NCBI RefSeq assembly: GCF_032452875.1
Contig: NC_083868.1
Span: forward strand, 101,118,537 to 101,182,536
From: Bos javanicus
Lineage: Eukaryota; Chordata; Mammalia; Artiodactyla; Bovidae
Length of the DNA stretch: 64,000 nt
Direction: 5' to 3'
Shown here: one piece after another, positions 10,578-21,509 of the stretch
Numbering within the stretch: the stretch's first letter is position 1
How the letters are laid out: the number at the start of each line of letters is the position of its first letter
Translations under genes and position numbers: made by a program
The notes under the pieces: generated by a model
What the model was told of the DNA's origin: nothing
What the model saw: only the letters and a program-made list of their open reading frames with translations
Database searches by the model: none

Positions 10578-11612
10578 TTTGGAGGAGCAAGATGATGTAG
10601 GAGTAGGTGGACATGGAATACATCTCTCTTCATGGATGCATCAGGAATACACCTTCAGACACAGAAGTGCTTACAAAACGCCAGCTGAGAGCAGACAGGA
10701 GTACCTGACCAGCAGAAAAGAATATATATAGACCCCAAAAAAACTTGGTAGGATGAAGGAACTAGGGGGAAAACTGGGACTGTTAATAGGACTGGACCTG
10801 CCCTCTGTGGGTGGGGGAACTGAAGCAGGGGTCCCATCCCCACACCGGGATTGTCTGAGTCAGAGGAGAAACATTCAAGGCTGAGAAACAGCTGATCTGT
10901 AGCAGCCTAAATGGAATGAGAATAAGACAGTCCTTCCCCAGCCATACATACCCTAGATGGTAGAGTGGCTGGGAGCTGTAGTTCAGGGATTGTGGAGCAA
11001 TCCCAGGATGAGGGATGCTGTTGACTGTGGAGAGAGGGATTGAGGGGATATGAGTGAGGAGACTGTGGTGGGAAATGCCTGTGGAGGAAAGCCGGGCAGC
11101 CATGGAAGCAGAGAGATATTGCTGAGTCATGCATAGGGGGTGGAACCATCACCATAGCCTCTCTCCCCCCACACACCAGCATTGGCAGCTGAACAATAGA
11201 GAGGATGGGCCATCAAATGTCTGACACACTGAACTCCAAAGTAGAACCCCACCCAGCGTGCTCCTTTAAGAGACTGATGTGGCAAATTACAGAGTAGGAC
11301 CCCATCCAGGGTGCCCCTTTAAGTGCCTGATGCTCTGATCGACAGAATACGACCCCAGGCAGGGAAGCCTTCTAAGTGCCCGATTGGAGTTATGGAGAAA
11401 GACTGGCCAAAGAGGCCTTCTGATCGCCAGCTGCAAGAAGCTGGAAAAAAGACTCTGATAGGGCCATAATTCCTGCAGGAGAGGCAGTCCATGTCCCTGC
11501 CTGTGGTGCTGCCAGGGCCTCTGCAAGCCAAGCAGCTGCACTACCTTCATGTTCAAATCCCACTGGGGCAGAACTGCCACAGGCAAAAAATGCCTTTCAC
11601 CTATGTGCACAG

Positions 11613-11760
11613 GGTCACTTCAGTAGTGTCCCAGTCATTGCAACCCTGTGGACTGTGGCCTGCCAGGCTTCTCTGTCAGGGAGGGGGTTCTCCAGGCAAG
11701 AATACTCGAGCATATTGGCTAATACTAGTTGCCATACCCTTCCTGAGCACATTTCCTTCT
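11613..11760 (-). other. SINE-like segment inside the L1 5' UTR
   Basis: Within the L1 5' UTR, bases such as CACTTCAGTAGTGTCCCAGT, GACTGTGGCCTGCCAGGCTT and TTCTCCAGGCAAGAATACTC closely match the BovA unit in reverse orientation. It lacks the SINE ends and poly or AGC tail, and blends into L1 UTR on both sides. I infer that a BovA-like piece was captured by the L1 lineage rather than inserted in this copy alone; comparison with other L1 copies would decide. Confidence 0.65.
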
Positions 11761-12399
11761 GCCCTAGCTGCCAACCCCCCTGAGTACCTGGTGCTGCCAG
11801 AACCCCTGTGACTCAGGCAGCTGCACCACCTTCACATCTGGTCCTCACAGGGGCAAAACCAAGTCCTCCAGGGCAGCCTCAGAAATAAACCCCAGTGGAT
11901 GACCCATATACAGAGGTGGCAATAAAATCATAATTGAAACCCAGGAGCAGTGTGAGTAAGGAAGAAGACCCAAAACCCTCTCAGCAGCTGTAAGGCTGCA
12001 GAGTAAATCTGATCAACTAGGCAGACTCTGTGTCTGTGGAATACATAAAAGGACATTGAGAGCTCCTACAAAACAAAACGTACTCATTCTGATAACTGTG
12101 GACATTGGAGGCAAGAACACAAAGAGTAGGAGCTGATTAAAGTCTTAACTGCCCTCTCAGTGGGTCCAGAGATCAGTATGGTGTTAGAGGGCATCCTAGG
12201 GCGGTGAAGTGGACTGTGACTCCCAGTGAGGGAAAGGACACTGACAGCAGTGACTCAAGAAAAAACATTTATTATTCTTATGTTTTGACATGTTCTGTAG
12301 ATTCTTTCGGATTTTTTTTTCTTTTTTACCCTCTCTGTTGAGTTGTCAATTTTATTGGCACTGTAAAATCTAACTAAGCTTTTGAGCTTTTTTTTTTCC

Positions 12400-13400
12400 T
12401 CATTCACATTTTTTTTTTTTAATTGTTGTTATAATCCTCTGCCTCTGTGTTGGGCTTTTGCATTTCTCCAAAGTTTTTTTTTTTTTCCCCCTCTCTTTTT
12501 TTTTTTTTTAATTTTAATTTTTAAACCTATTATTTTTTCTACATTTATTTCTTTGTTTACTTTTCCTACTGTTCTTTTCTCCTGTTGTTAATCTTTAATA
12601 TATATAAATCTTCTTTATCTACTTCTATTTAACTTTGCATATCTATCTTTTCTTTCTTTCATTTAGTCTGAGCATATTTGTCAGTTTTATTTTCATTGCT
12701 TTATACCTCAATTTGAACCTAGCTTTAGTTTTGTTTTCCAGTTTGTGCTTTAGTTAGTTTTGTTTTGATAGATATAATTTTAGGTTTCCTTTGTTCTCTG
12801 GGTCAATCTATTGTACTTTATTTTTGTTTTACTGTTTTGATATTGCTTATGGGTGTGTATGTATATAAATATGTATGTGTGTGTGTATAGTCAGTCACAC
12901 TTTTTATTGTTGTTATAGACCTCTGAATCTACGTTGGGCTTTTGCTTTCTGTGGAATGTTTGCAGTTTTGTGGAATTTTCTTTTTCTCCTTTTTTTTCTT
13001 CCATTTATTTTTAATCTTTTATCTTTTAAAAATAATTTTAACTTTTAATTTTTTAAACCTATTTGTTTTACATTTATTAATTTGTTTGCCTTTCCTTCTG
13101 TTCTTTTCCCCTTGCAGTTAATCTTTAGTATATATAAATCTTCTTCATCTACCTCTATTTAACTTTGCATATCTATTCTTTCTTTTCCTCCTTTCTTTCC
13201 TTTGCTCTCAACATATTTATTAGTTCTGTTTTCACTGCTTTATTCTCCACTTGGCCCTTGCTTTAGTTTTGTTTTCCAGTTTGTGCTTTAGTTGGTTTTG
13301 TTCTTAACTAATAAATATAAATTTTAATTTCCTTTGTTCTGTGGGTCAATTTATTTTACTTTATTTTTATAGGACTGTTTTGACTTTGTTCATGGGTGCA
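12400..13400 (+). repeat. Diverged ~0.5 kb tandem duplication in L1 5' UTR
   Basis: Two consecutive units share the same order of phrases: ATTGTTGTTATA (12422 and 12906), GTTGGGCTTTTGC, TTAATCTTTA.TATATATAAA (about 12588 and 13118), ATTTAACTTTGCATATCTAT, and TTTGTTTTCCAGTTTGTGCT. The spacing between matching phrases ranges from 484 to about 543 bases, so the units have acquired indels. Both are pyrimidine-rich on the plus strand. This looks like a duplicated promoter or UTR unit of the L1. Confidence 0.8.
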
Positions 13401-14129
13401 TATAGGTATATGCATATATTCCATTATTTTTATTATTATTTGCCTGATTTTGTAACTGCCATTTGTCTGGGGTTCATCTGTGATTTCTCAATTTCAGATA
13501 TTTGTTTTGAATCTCAATTAATGTGATGACAAACCACTTGTGGAATCTTTGTTCCTGACCAGAGATCAAGCCTTGAGCCTTTACAGTGGGAGCACTGACT
13601 CCAAGACCCTAGACTACCAGATAATTAACCCTAGGGGATATCAAATAGTGAGAACTCACAAAAAAACCCCACTGTAATACAAGACCCAGCATCATCCAAC
13701 CACCAATAGCACCCTGTGCAGGATGCCTCATCTAAGCAACAAACAAAACACAAACCCAATCATCAGCTTATACTATTACCACCTCACTCAGCCTGCCCAT
13801 TAGACGAAAAACAAACAAACAACTAAACAAAAATTCAGCATAAATTTCACCCTATAAGAAGTTTACACAAACCACTGGACCAAACTTAGAGGGCAGAAAC
13901 CAAAGGGAAGAAAGAATTCATCCTTTAAGCCTGGAAAAAGGAGACCTCAAGCACAATAAGTTAAAAAAAGAAATAAATAATGAAAAGGCAGAGAAAGACT
14001 ACACAAATGAAGCAACAAAATAGAAACACAAAAGTTCAAATAAATGAAGAGGAAATAGGCAAACTACCACACAAAAAAAATTCAGAATAATGATAGTAAA
14101 GATGATAAAAAAAAAAAAACCTTGAAAAC

Positions 14130-14880
14130 AAAATGGAAAAAATGCAAGAATCAATTAACAAAGACCTAGAATAATTAAAGAATAAACATACAGAGGCAAA
14201 CAACACAATTACTGACATTAAAAATACTCTAGAAGGAATCAATAGCAGAGTATCTGAAGCAGAAGAAAGAATCAGTGAACTGGAAGTTAAAATGGTGGAA
14301 ATAACTCTGAAGAGCAGAATAAAGTAAAAAGAATGAAAAGAACTGTGCATAATCTCAGGGACCTTTGGGACAATATCAAACACACCAAGATTTAAATAAA
14401 AGGGATCCCAGAAGAAGAAGGGAAAAAGAAAGGATATCAGAAAACTTTTGAAGAGATTATAGTTGAAAATTTCTCCAACATGGAAAAGGAAATAGTCAAT
14501 CAAGGCCAAAAGGTGCAAAGAGTCCCATACAGGATAAACTCAAGGAGAAACAGGCCAAGATACATACTAATCAAACTAACAAAGACTAAACACAAAGAAA
14601 GAATATTAAAAGCAGCAAGGGAAAAGCAACAAGTAACATACAAGGGAAAATCCATATGCTTAACAACTGATTTTTCAGCAGAAACTTTGCAAGCCAAAAG
14701 GGAATGGTAGGATGTATTTAAAGTACTGAAAGGGAAAAATCTACAACCAAGATTACTGTACAAAGCAAGGATCTCATTCAAAATTGGTGGAGAAATAAAA
14801 AGCTTTTCAGACAAGTAAAATTTAAGAGAATTCAGTACAACCAAACCAGCTCTACAAAAAATGTTAAAGGAATTTGTTTA
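14130..14880 (+). pseudogene. L1 ORF1 remnant
   Basis: In a broken frame from an ATG near 14130, the translation shows the L1 ORF1p coiled-coil segment (NTLEGINSRVSEAEERISEL), followed by the RNA-recognition and C-terminal region in shifting frames (for example AREKQQVTYKGKSICLTTDF around 14620-14680). ORF1p is the RNA-binding chaperone of L1. Several stops and frameshifts are present, including an early amber in the coiled coil, so no functional protein is possible. Confidence 0.85.
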
Positions 14881-14939
14881 CAAGTAATACAATGGAAGAA
14901 AAAGGTCTGCAAATTCAAACCCAAACAACTGAGAAAACG

Positions 14940-16639
14940 GCAATAGGAACATACATATCAATAATTACTTTAAATGTCAATGCATTAAATGCTCCAATGA
15001 ATAGATGCAGACTAGCTGAATGGATACAAAAATAAGACCCATAAATATGCTGTCTACAAGAAATCCACTTTAGACCTCAAGGCACATATAGACTGAAAAT
15101 GAGAGGATGGAAAACTATATTCCATGAAAATGGCAAACAAAAGAAACCTGGAGTAGCAATACTCATATCAGACAAAATAGACTTTAAAATAAAGAAGATT
15201 ACAAAAGATAAGGAAGGACACTACATAATGATCAAAGGATCAATCCAAGAGGAAGACATAACAATTATAAATATCTATGCACAAACATAGGAGCACCTCA
15301 ATACTTAAGACAAACACTAATGGACATAAAAGGAGAAATGGACAGTAACACAATAATAGTAGGAGACTTTAACACCCCACTCACACCAATGGACAGATCA
15401 TCAAAACAGAAAATTAATAAGGAAACACAAGTCTTAAATGATACATTAGATGAGATGGATCTCATAGATATCTTCAGGACATTCCATCCAAATGCAGAAG
15501 AACACACTTTCTTCTCAAGTGCACATGGAATATTCTCCAGGATAGACCACATCTTGGGTCAAAAGTCAAGCCTCAGTAAATTTAAGAAAATTGGAATCGT
15601 ATCAAGCATCACTCTGACCACAATGCTATGAGACTAGATATCAATTACAAGGAAAAAAAAAAAAAAAACTTTAAGAAATACAAACACATGAAGGTTAAAC
15701 AACATGTTTCTAAATAACTAAGAGGTTACTGAAGAAATCAAAAGGGAATTCAAAACATTTCTAGAAACAAATGACAATGAAAATACAACAACTCAAAACC
15801 TATGGGATGCAGCAAAAGCAGTTCTAAGAAGGAAGTTTATAGCAATACAATCATACCTCAAGAAACAAGAAAAACACAGAATAGACAACCTAACTTTACA
15901 CCTAAAAAAATTAGAAAAAGAAGAACAAAAAACACCTAAAATTAGTAGAAGGAAAGAAATCATAAAGAACTGAGCAGAATTAGAAGTGAATGAAACAACA
16001 GTAAAGATTAATAAAACTAAAAAGCTTATTCTTTGAGAAGATAAACAAAATTGGCAAACCTCTAGCCAGATTCATCAAGGAAAAAAAAAAAAAGAGAGAG
16101 AGAAGAATCAAATCAACAAAATTAGAAATGAAAAAGGATAGGTTACAACAGACAATGCAGAAATACAAAGGATTATAAGAGACTATTGGGCTTCCCTGGT
16201 GGCTCAGAGGGTAAAGTGTCTGCCTACAATGTGGGAGACCCGGGTTCGATCCCTGGGTCAGGAAGATCCCCTAGAGAAGGAAATGACAACCCACTCCAGT
16301 TCTCTTGCCTGGAAAATCCCATGGACTGAGAAGTCTGGTAGGCCTCAGTCCATGGGGTCACAAAGAGTCGGACAAGACTGAGCGACTTCACTTTCACTTT
16401 CATTATGAACAACTATATGGCAACAAAATTGATAACCTGGAAGAAATAGATGGGTTCTTATAAAAGTTCAATCTTCCAAGACTGAACCAGGAAAAAATAG
16501 AAATTATGAACATCCCAATTACAACCACTGAAATTGAAGTTGTGATCATACATCTTACCCCCCAAAAAAAGCCCAGGGCAAGATGGCTTTACAGAAGAAT
16601 TCTATCAAACATTTAGAGAAAAGCTAAAGCCTATCCTTC
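14940..16639 (+). pseudogene. L1 ORF2 remnant: endonuclease region only
   Basis: The translation near 14952 gives TYISIITLNVNALNAP and then CCLQEIHF, the N-terminal L1 endonuclease block with its conserved glutamate. Further on come RGWKTIFHENGKQKKPGVAI (from 15102) and GDFNTPLTPMDR, then FSRIDHILG. The SDHNAM-type end of the endonuclease is present in another frame near 15615. Stops occur near 15035 and 15290, and poly-A at 15650 disrupts the frame. The interval from 15700 encodes the linker and ends before the RT motifs. A Bov-tA splits it at 16188. Confidence 0.88.
16188..16401 (+). mobile_element. Bov-tA SINE in L1 ORF2
   Basis: Full copy from GGGCTTCCCTGGTGGCTCAG, with a good B-box (GGGTTCGATCCCTGG), to GACTGAGCGACTTCACTTTC. 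Removing it restores the L1 reading GACTATTATGAACAACTATA; only about 3 bases (ATT) appear duplicated, unusually short. Confidence 0.93.
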
Positions 16640-17369
16640 GATGAAAGTGAAAGAGAAGAGTGAAAAAGTTGGCTTAAGGCTCAACATTCAGAAAACGAAG
16701 ATCATGGCATCTGGTCCCATCACTTCATGGGAAATAGATGGGGAAACAGTGGAAACAGTGTCAGACTTTGTTTTGGGGGGCTCTAAAATCACTGCAAATG
16801 GTGACTTCAGCCATGAAATTAAAAGACGCTTAGTCCTTGGAAGGAAAATTATGACCAACCTAGATAGCATATTGAAAAGCAGAGACATTACTTTGCCAAC
16901 AAAGGTTCGCCTAGTCAAGGCTATGGTTTTTCCAGTGGTCATGGATGGATTTGAAAGTTGGACTGTGAAGAAAGCTGAGTGCCTAAGAATTGATGTTTTT
17001 GAACTGTGGTGTTGAAGAAGACTCTTGAGAGTCCCTTGGACCGCAAGGAGATCCAACCAGTCCATTCTAAAGGAGATCAGCCCTGGGATTTCTTTGGAAG
17101 GAATGATGCTAAAGCTGAAACTCCAGTACTTTGGCCACCTCGTGTGAAGAGTTGACTCATTGGAAAAGACTCTGATGTTGGGAGGGATTGGGAGCAAGAG
17201 GAAAAGGGGACGACAGAGGATGAGATGGCTGGATGGTATCACCGATTTGACGGATGTGAGTTTGAGTGAACTCTGGGAGTTGGTGATGGACAGGGAGGCC
17301 TGGTGTGCTGCGCTTCATGGGGTTGCAGAGAGTTGGACACGACTGAGTGACTGAACTGAACTGAAATGA
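16640..17369 (+). mobile_element. BovB 3' fragment fused to L1
   Basis: BovB begins at GATGAAAGTGAAAGAGAAGA, downstream of the YADD region, and runs to GACTGAGTGACTGAACTGAA. A 124-codon frame (16641-17015) covers the RT thumb-like region up to ELWC and then a stop interrupts it. The left edge joins L1 ORF2 directly; the right edge is followed by a TA-rich segment, not by L1. Confidence 0.93.
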
Positions 17370-17397
17370 ATATATATTTGTATCCATATATATATAG

Positions 17398-17630
17398 TGT
17401 TAGTCACTTAGTCGTGTCCACCTCTTTGCAACCTCTTGGACTGTAGCCCATCAGGCTCTGTTGTCCATGAAATTCTCCAGGCAAGAATACTAGAGTGTGT
17501 ATCCATGCGTAGCCATTCCCTTCTCCAGGGGATCTTCCTGACCCAAGGATTGAACCTGGGTTTTCTGCATTGCAGGCAGATTCTTTACCACCAGGGATTC
17601 TGTATTCTTCTGAGCCACCAGGGAAGCCCA
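17398..17630 (-). mobile_element. Bov-tA SINE
   Basis: Reverse copy: GTTAGTCACTTAGTCGTGTC at the 3' end, GATTGAACCTGGGTT as reversed B-box, and GAGCCACCAGGGAAGCCC as the reversed 5' head. It contains a small internal duplication near the head (ACCAGGGATTCTG...CACCAGGGAAGCC). Confidence 0.92.
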
Positions 17631-17661
17631 TTTATGTATATAGATGAAAGAATATGTATAT

Positions 17662-17782
17662 GAAGTAAAGAACCCACCTGCCAATGCAGGAGAGGTAAGA
17701 GACACAGGTTTGATCCCTGGGTCAGGAAGATTCCCTGGAGCAGGGCATGGCAACCCACTCCAGTATTAATGCCTGGAGAATA
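17662..17782 (+). mobile_element. Partial Bov-tA SINE
   Basis: Starts inside the tRNA-like region (AGTAAAGAACCCACCTGCCA) and ends after ATGCCTGGAGAA. Both ends are missing. It lies 30 bases from a reverse-oriented copy. Confidence 0.85.
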
Positions 17783-18726
17783 TATATTATATAAATAAAA
17801 TATGTGTATCTCAATAGGTTAATAAATAATATACTAATACATTAATTGCTGTTTCTAGATCAACTATCCCTTAGTTATAATTTTCTCACAATTAGGTGTG
17901 ACCTTGAATCAGTTAACATACTGATCTATTAAGGCAACATTTTGCTGTTTCAGAAACATAAATGATTCTCTGCTTATTTACACTAGCCCTCTACAGTCTA
18001 CAACCTGTGAATTTTAGAACAGAATCTTGTTTCATTTGTCACAAGCCTGTGACATAACAAAACATCATTTGAAGAAGGAAACCATGGACTGAAGAAAGTT
18101 CACATTGAAGTGCTGGTAGTAGTAAGCTCCAAATTTGTAGCCTTCTGCACAAAGTCAAATTTCTTTAAAAAAATATATTCTTCAAGTAAAATTTAAGCCA
18201 AAAGAAAATAATGATTTTTTTTCACTCTGATAGCTGTTCTGCCTTTATAAACTGAGTGGTTTCACTGTTTATTATTGTTAAAAGGACCTGTGGGTCACCT
18301 AAGTATATTTCTGGGGATGCCAAGTTTTGTTCAATGTCAGTGTTAAGTACTTGGTGGATTGGGAATTTATAGTGGGCGTCCCTCTGGCTACAAGATAAAG
18401 ATATGTAACCAGTACAACCCATTGGTAGACAGCTGAAAATGACACTCCAGCATATGTGGATAACCATGACTTTAGCTGAAACTACATAATAAAAAATCCT
18501 TTAAATGCAATTATTACAATGTTAAATTCCTGTGCCTATGAACCCCTCTGCAGAATTCACTCATAAACAAAGTTAGTTTGAGAGCTAACGTGGAACTCAG
18601 AAATTTTCAAGAAACATAGAAACATTAGAGGGGCATGGCTAATTTTTGTCTGGAAGAATTCAGCATGAATTAAAATGTAACATAAATTCTCTTAATTTGA
18701 GGAAGGATGTATTACCAGTAGATGCT
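17783..18726. other. Unique DNA
   Basis: TA-rich start (17780-17850), then 0.9 kb without a recognised repeat or gene. A weak 81-codon minus-strand frame at 18222-18467 has no recognisable domain. Confidence 0.5.
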
Positions 18727-18940
18727 TTGGTGGTGGTTTAGTCCCTCAGTCGTGTCCGACTCTTGAGACCCCATGGACTGTAGCCTGCCAGGCTCCTCAG
18801 TTCATAGGATTCTCCAGGCCAGAATACTATAGTAGGTTGCCATTTCCTTCTCCAGGGTATCTTCCCAACCCAGGAATTGAACCCAAGTCTCCTGCATTGC
18901 AGGCAGATTCTTTACCGACTTAGCTATGAGGGAAGCCCCT
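18727..18940 (-). mobile_element. Bov-tA SINE
   Basis: Reverse full copy with TTTAGTCCCTCAGTCGTGTC at the left, reversed B-box AATTGAACCCAAGTCTCC, and GAGGGAAGCCC at the right. Confidence 0.92.
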
Positions 18941-20887
18941 AGATACCCTGGGTTGTACTGAAAGGTAGAGATCAAAAGTGTCTCACTGTCCCTTGAGGTT
19001 GAATATTACTCTTCAAAAGTTATTTGTATGCCAAAGAAAGATCATCATTTCTTTCTACCAAATGACAACCAAACATTTCTTTTTTTCTTTTCTAAACCTT
19101 GTCAACTTAGATTTATATACTACTCTTCTCCCCAAAATATTGATGGCAAACTCACTTTCCTCTACATTTTTGGATTGAAAACTTACCTAAAGCTTCTTCT
19201 CTTTTTTATTGTTTATCTCACCCAGATGTATACATATGGGTGTTTCTTATCTGGTTTTTAATTTGAATATTAACATTTTATTATTTTCTTATAAGATCTA
19301 TAATTCTTTTTTTATTTTTGTTCTTTTTAGCCCCCATCTCTTTTTAAAATAAGAGCTCTAAGAAAAGTGGTTAAATATTTTTAGTAGTCTTTCAAGACCA
19401 ACCTACTAGGTAGACTTTCATGATCTTTCTTATTCCAGTAAGGGGGTCTGACATTTCCTGTGTTAATGATTATGTCATGTAAATTATTTCATTTATCTGA
19501 ATCCAAGCTAATTTTCTATCTTTTTGTTGGACTCTCGTCCATCCACTTGTACATACACACATATAATTCCTTAAAAACCACTAATACATTTCTTGGGTTA
19601 TTTCAACATTTGGAAAACCTATACCCTTGAATAGTTAGAAAATTTGTATTAATCTTTTGAAGTCTAGGGAAATAAAGCTGAATTTTTGAAGCTTTCCAAG
19701 ATAATCATAAGGATATATTTTTTGTATTCTCATGGCAGATATCTGTGGGCAATTATAGCTGATTCTAATACTAAATTAATAGATAAAATTTACTGAATAC
19801 TTGTGTATTAAACACAAAAAAGCATTATCTCTTTTTAATTTAAAAAACAGTATTGTTGAATAGGTAGACTTACTATGTGTGTAAGTGGTATGGCTACCAT
19901 TTTAATCTAGGTTTATCTGATTTTTAAGAATCCTGTACACTGTTCCTGTATAACAGGTCCTATTACACATTATTTGAAAACTTATTTAAATAGACTGAGG
20001 TAAACTAAAACCCTAGAGCACAAATCTTATCTATTATGGTTAAGAACTACTAGTTTTTAACTATTGTTGGCAGATATCTTATATTTAATAATTAACAAAT
20101 GAATGAAAAAGCAATGTAATTGATTTGAACAGTACCAGAGAAAAAATTGAGTACTTCATTTGAAAAAAATTCATGAAATCTTTAATTCTAACATCAAAAG
20201 GTATATATATGTATAATATTTGTGTTTTTTCCAAGATTCTATATTAATACACAAAACTGTTTTCTTAGGTAATAAATTCCTGTCCATAAAATATTTTAAA
20301 ATTGTTATTGAAACCATGAATTATTCCAGCCATTAAACTAGAAGATTAGACAAACAAAAAGCAGGACAGTATATGATTAGCAATGTAAAACTGAGGTCTT
20401 AACCATTTATTATCTGATAATAAATACTTAAATAAAAATCTGATACTTTTCAAAGAAAAAACAAAAATAGTTTCAAAAGCCTATGTATCTTCCAAGTTGT
20501 GAAATTTCCTTCCACTCAACTAAATTTCTCCTGAACTTTCCAATCTTCAAATGGAATTTCTTCCTGTGCTCAGCTGTCGAGAAATTTGCAGTATGGCATT
20601 ATACAGCTGTCAGATTCCACCCACGGGACCTGATTTGGCAGTTTACACAAGCAAAACTTCTACTGACACTAGGGCCAGTTACCATTTTTAGCATTTGTTG
20701 GGAATGAAGAAAAGAATTGCTTCATTTGGAAAAATCTTCTTAGAAATTTTTCTACACATGAAAAGAGAAAATTTTAAAGTAATCAACTAAGCTTTTCAAA
20801 ATATATTTAAAAAAAATCAAAACCCAGAACACATTGTTTTAACTGAAAAAAAAAAAGAAAAAACTAAAGATAATTTTATATTATACC
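18941..20887. other. Unique DNA
   Basis: Almost 2 kb of AT-rich sequence with no recognised transposon. The stretch 20500-20690 is less AT-rich than its surroundings and holds a 74-codon frame without known domain; it could be an old repeat or a conserved non-coding element, which cannot be decided here. Confidence 0.5.
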
Positions 20888-21066
20888 TTATGTGCTTAGT
20901 CACTTAGCTATCCGACTCTTTGTGATCCCATGTACTGTAGCCTGCCAGGCTCCTCTGTCCATGGGGATTCTCCAGGAAAGAATACTGGAGTGGGTTGCCA
21001 TGCCCTCCTCCAGTGGATCTTTCCAACTGAGGGATTGAACCTGCATATCCTGCAGGTGGATTCTTA
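20888..21066 (-). mobile_element. Partial Bov-tA SINE
   Basis: Reverse copy from TGTGCTTAGTCACTTAGCTA to TGCAGGTGGATTCTTAATGC. The last bases of the tRNA-like head are missing. Confidence 0.9.
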
Positions 21067-21115
21067 ATGCACAACTTTAAGAGAAAATGATGATTTAGAA
21101 ACCTTATAAGAAATC

Positions 21116-21258
21116 TCTGCTGCTGCTGCTGCTGCTGCTACATCGCTTCAGTCGTGTCCGACTCTGTGCAACCCCATAGACGGCAGCCCACCAGGCTCCC
21201 CGGTCCCTGGGATTCTCCAGGCAAGAATACTGGAGTGGGTTGCTATTTCCTTCTCCAC
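21116..21258 (-). mobile_element. BovA monomer with (CTG)n
   Basis: Eight or so CTG units followed by CATCGCTTCAGTCGTGTCCG and one BovA unit ending TGCTATTTCCTTCTCC. It corresponds to the right half of BovA2 in reverse. Confidence 0.92.
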
Positions 21259-21289
21259 TCAAACTTAAAACCAGTCTTTACATTCAAAG

Positions 21290-21496
21290 GGCTTCCCTGG
21301 TGGCTCAAACGGTAAAGCATCTGCCTGCATGTGGGAGACCCAGATTCGATCCCTGGGTCAGGAGGATCCCCTGGAGAAGGAAATGGCAACCCACTCCAGT
21401 ACTCTTGCCTGAAAAGTTCCATGGACTGAGGAGCCTGGTAGGCTACAGTCTGTGGGGTCACAAAGAGTCGGAAACGACTGAGCAAATTCATTTCAC
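21290..21496 (+). mobile_element. Bov-tA SINE with perfect 13-bp target duplication
   Basis: Full copy from GGCTTCCCTGGTGGCTCAAA to GACTGAGCAAATTCATTTCAC. The 13-bp duplication TTTACATTCAAAG is identical at 21277-21289 and 21497-21509, so this is a relatively recent insertion. Confidence 0.95.
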
Positions 21497-21509
21497 TTTA
21501 CATTCAAAG

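Larger units (their letters stand above)
10578..16639 (+). mobile_element. Ruminant L1, 5'-complete but 3'-deleted
   Basis: The element opens with GGAGGAGCAAGATGATGTAG, the diverged start of the bovid L1 5' UTR. A long 5' UTR (to about 14.1 kb) is followed by broken ORF1 and the ORF2 endonuclease region. It ends abruptly at 16639 within ORF2, before the reverse transcriptase core, where BovB sequence begins. This is the reverse of the usual L1 pattern (5' truncation with an intact 3' end). Many stops and frameshifts make it inactive. A Bov-tA at 16188-16401 interrupts ORF2. Confidence 0.92.

Noticed and set aside
10578..10840. Host promoter or CpG island at the start of a transcription unit
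   Set aside because: The sequence is the L1 5' UTR start; CpG density is low.
14036..14518. 160-codon minus-strand frame opposite L1 ORF1
   Set aside because: Lies antisense to the A-rich L1 ORF1 region; F/L/S-rich composition is typical of reversed A-rich coding sequence.
21290..21360. tRNA-Glu-like A and B boxes as a tRNA gene
   Set aside because: The same head occurs in many copies joined to a BovA unit; these are Bov-tA SINEs, not tRNA genes.
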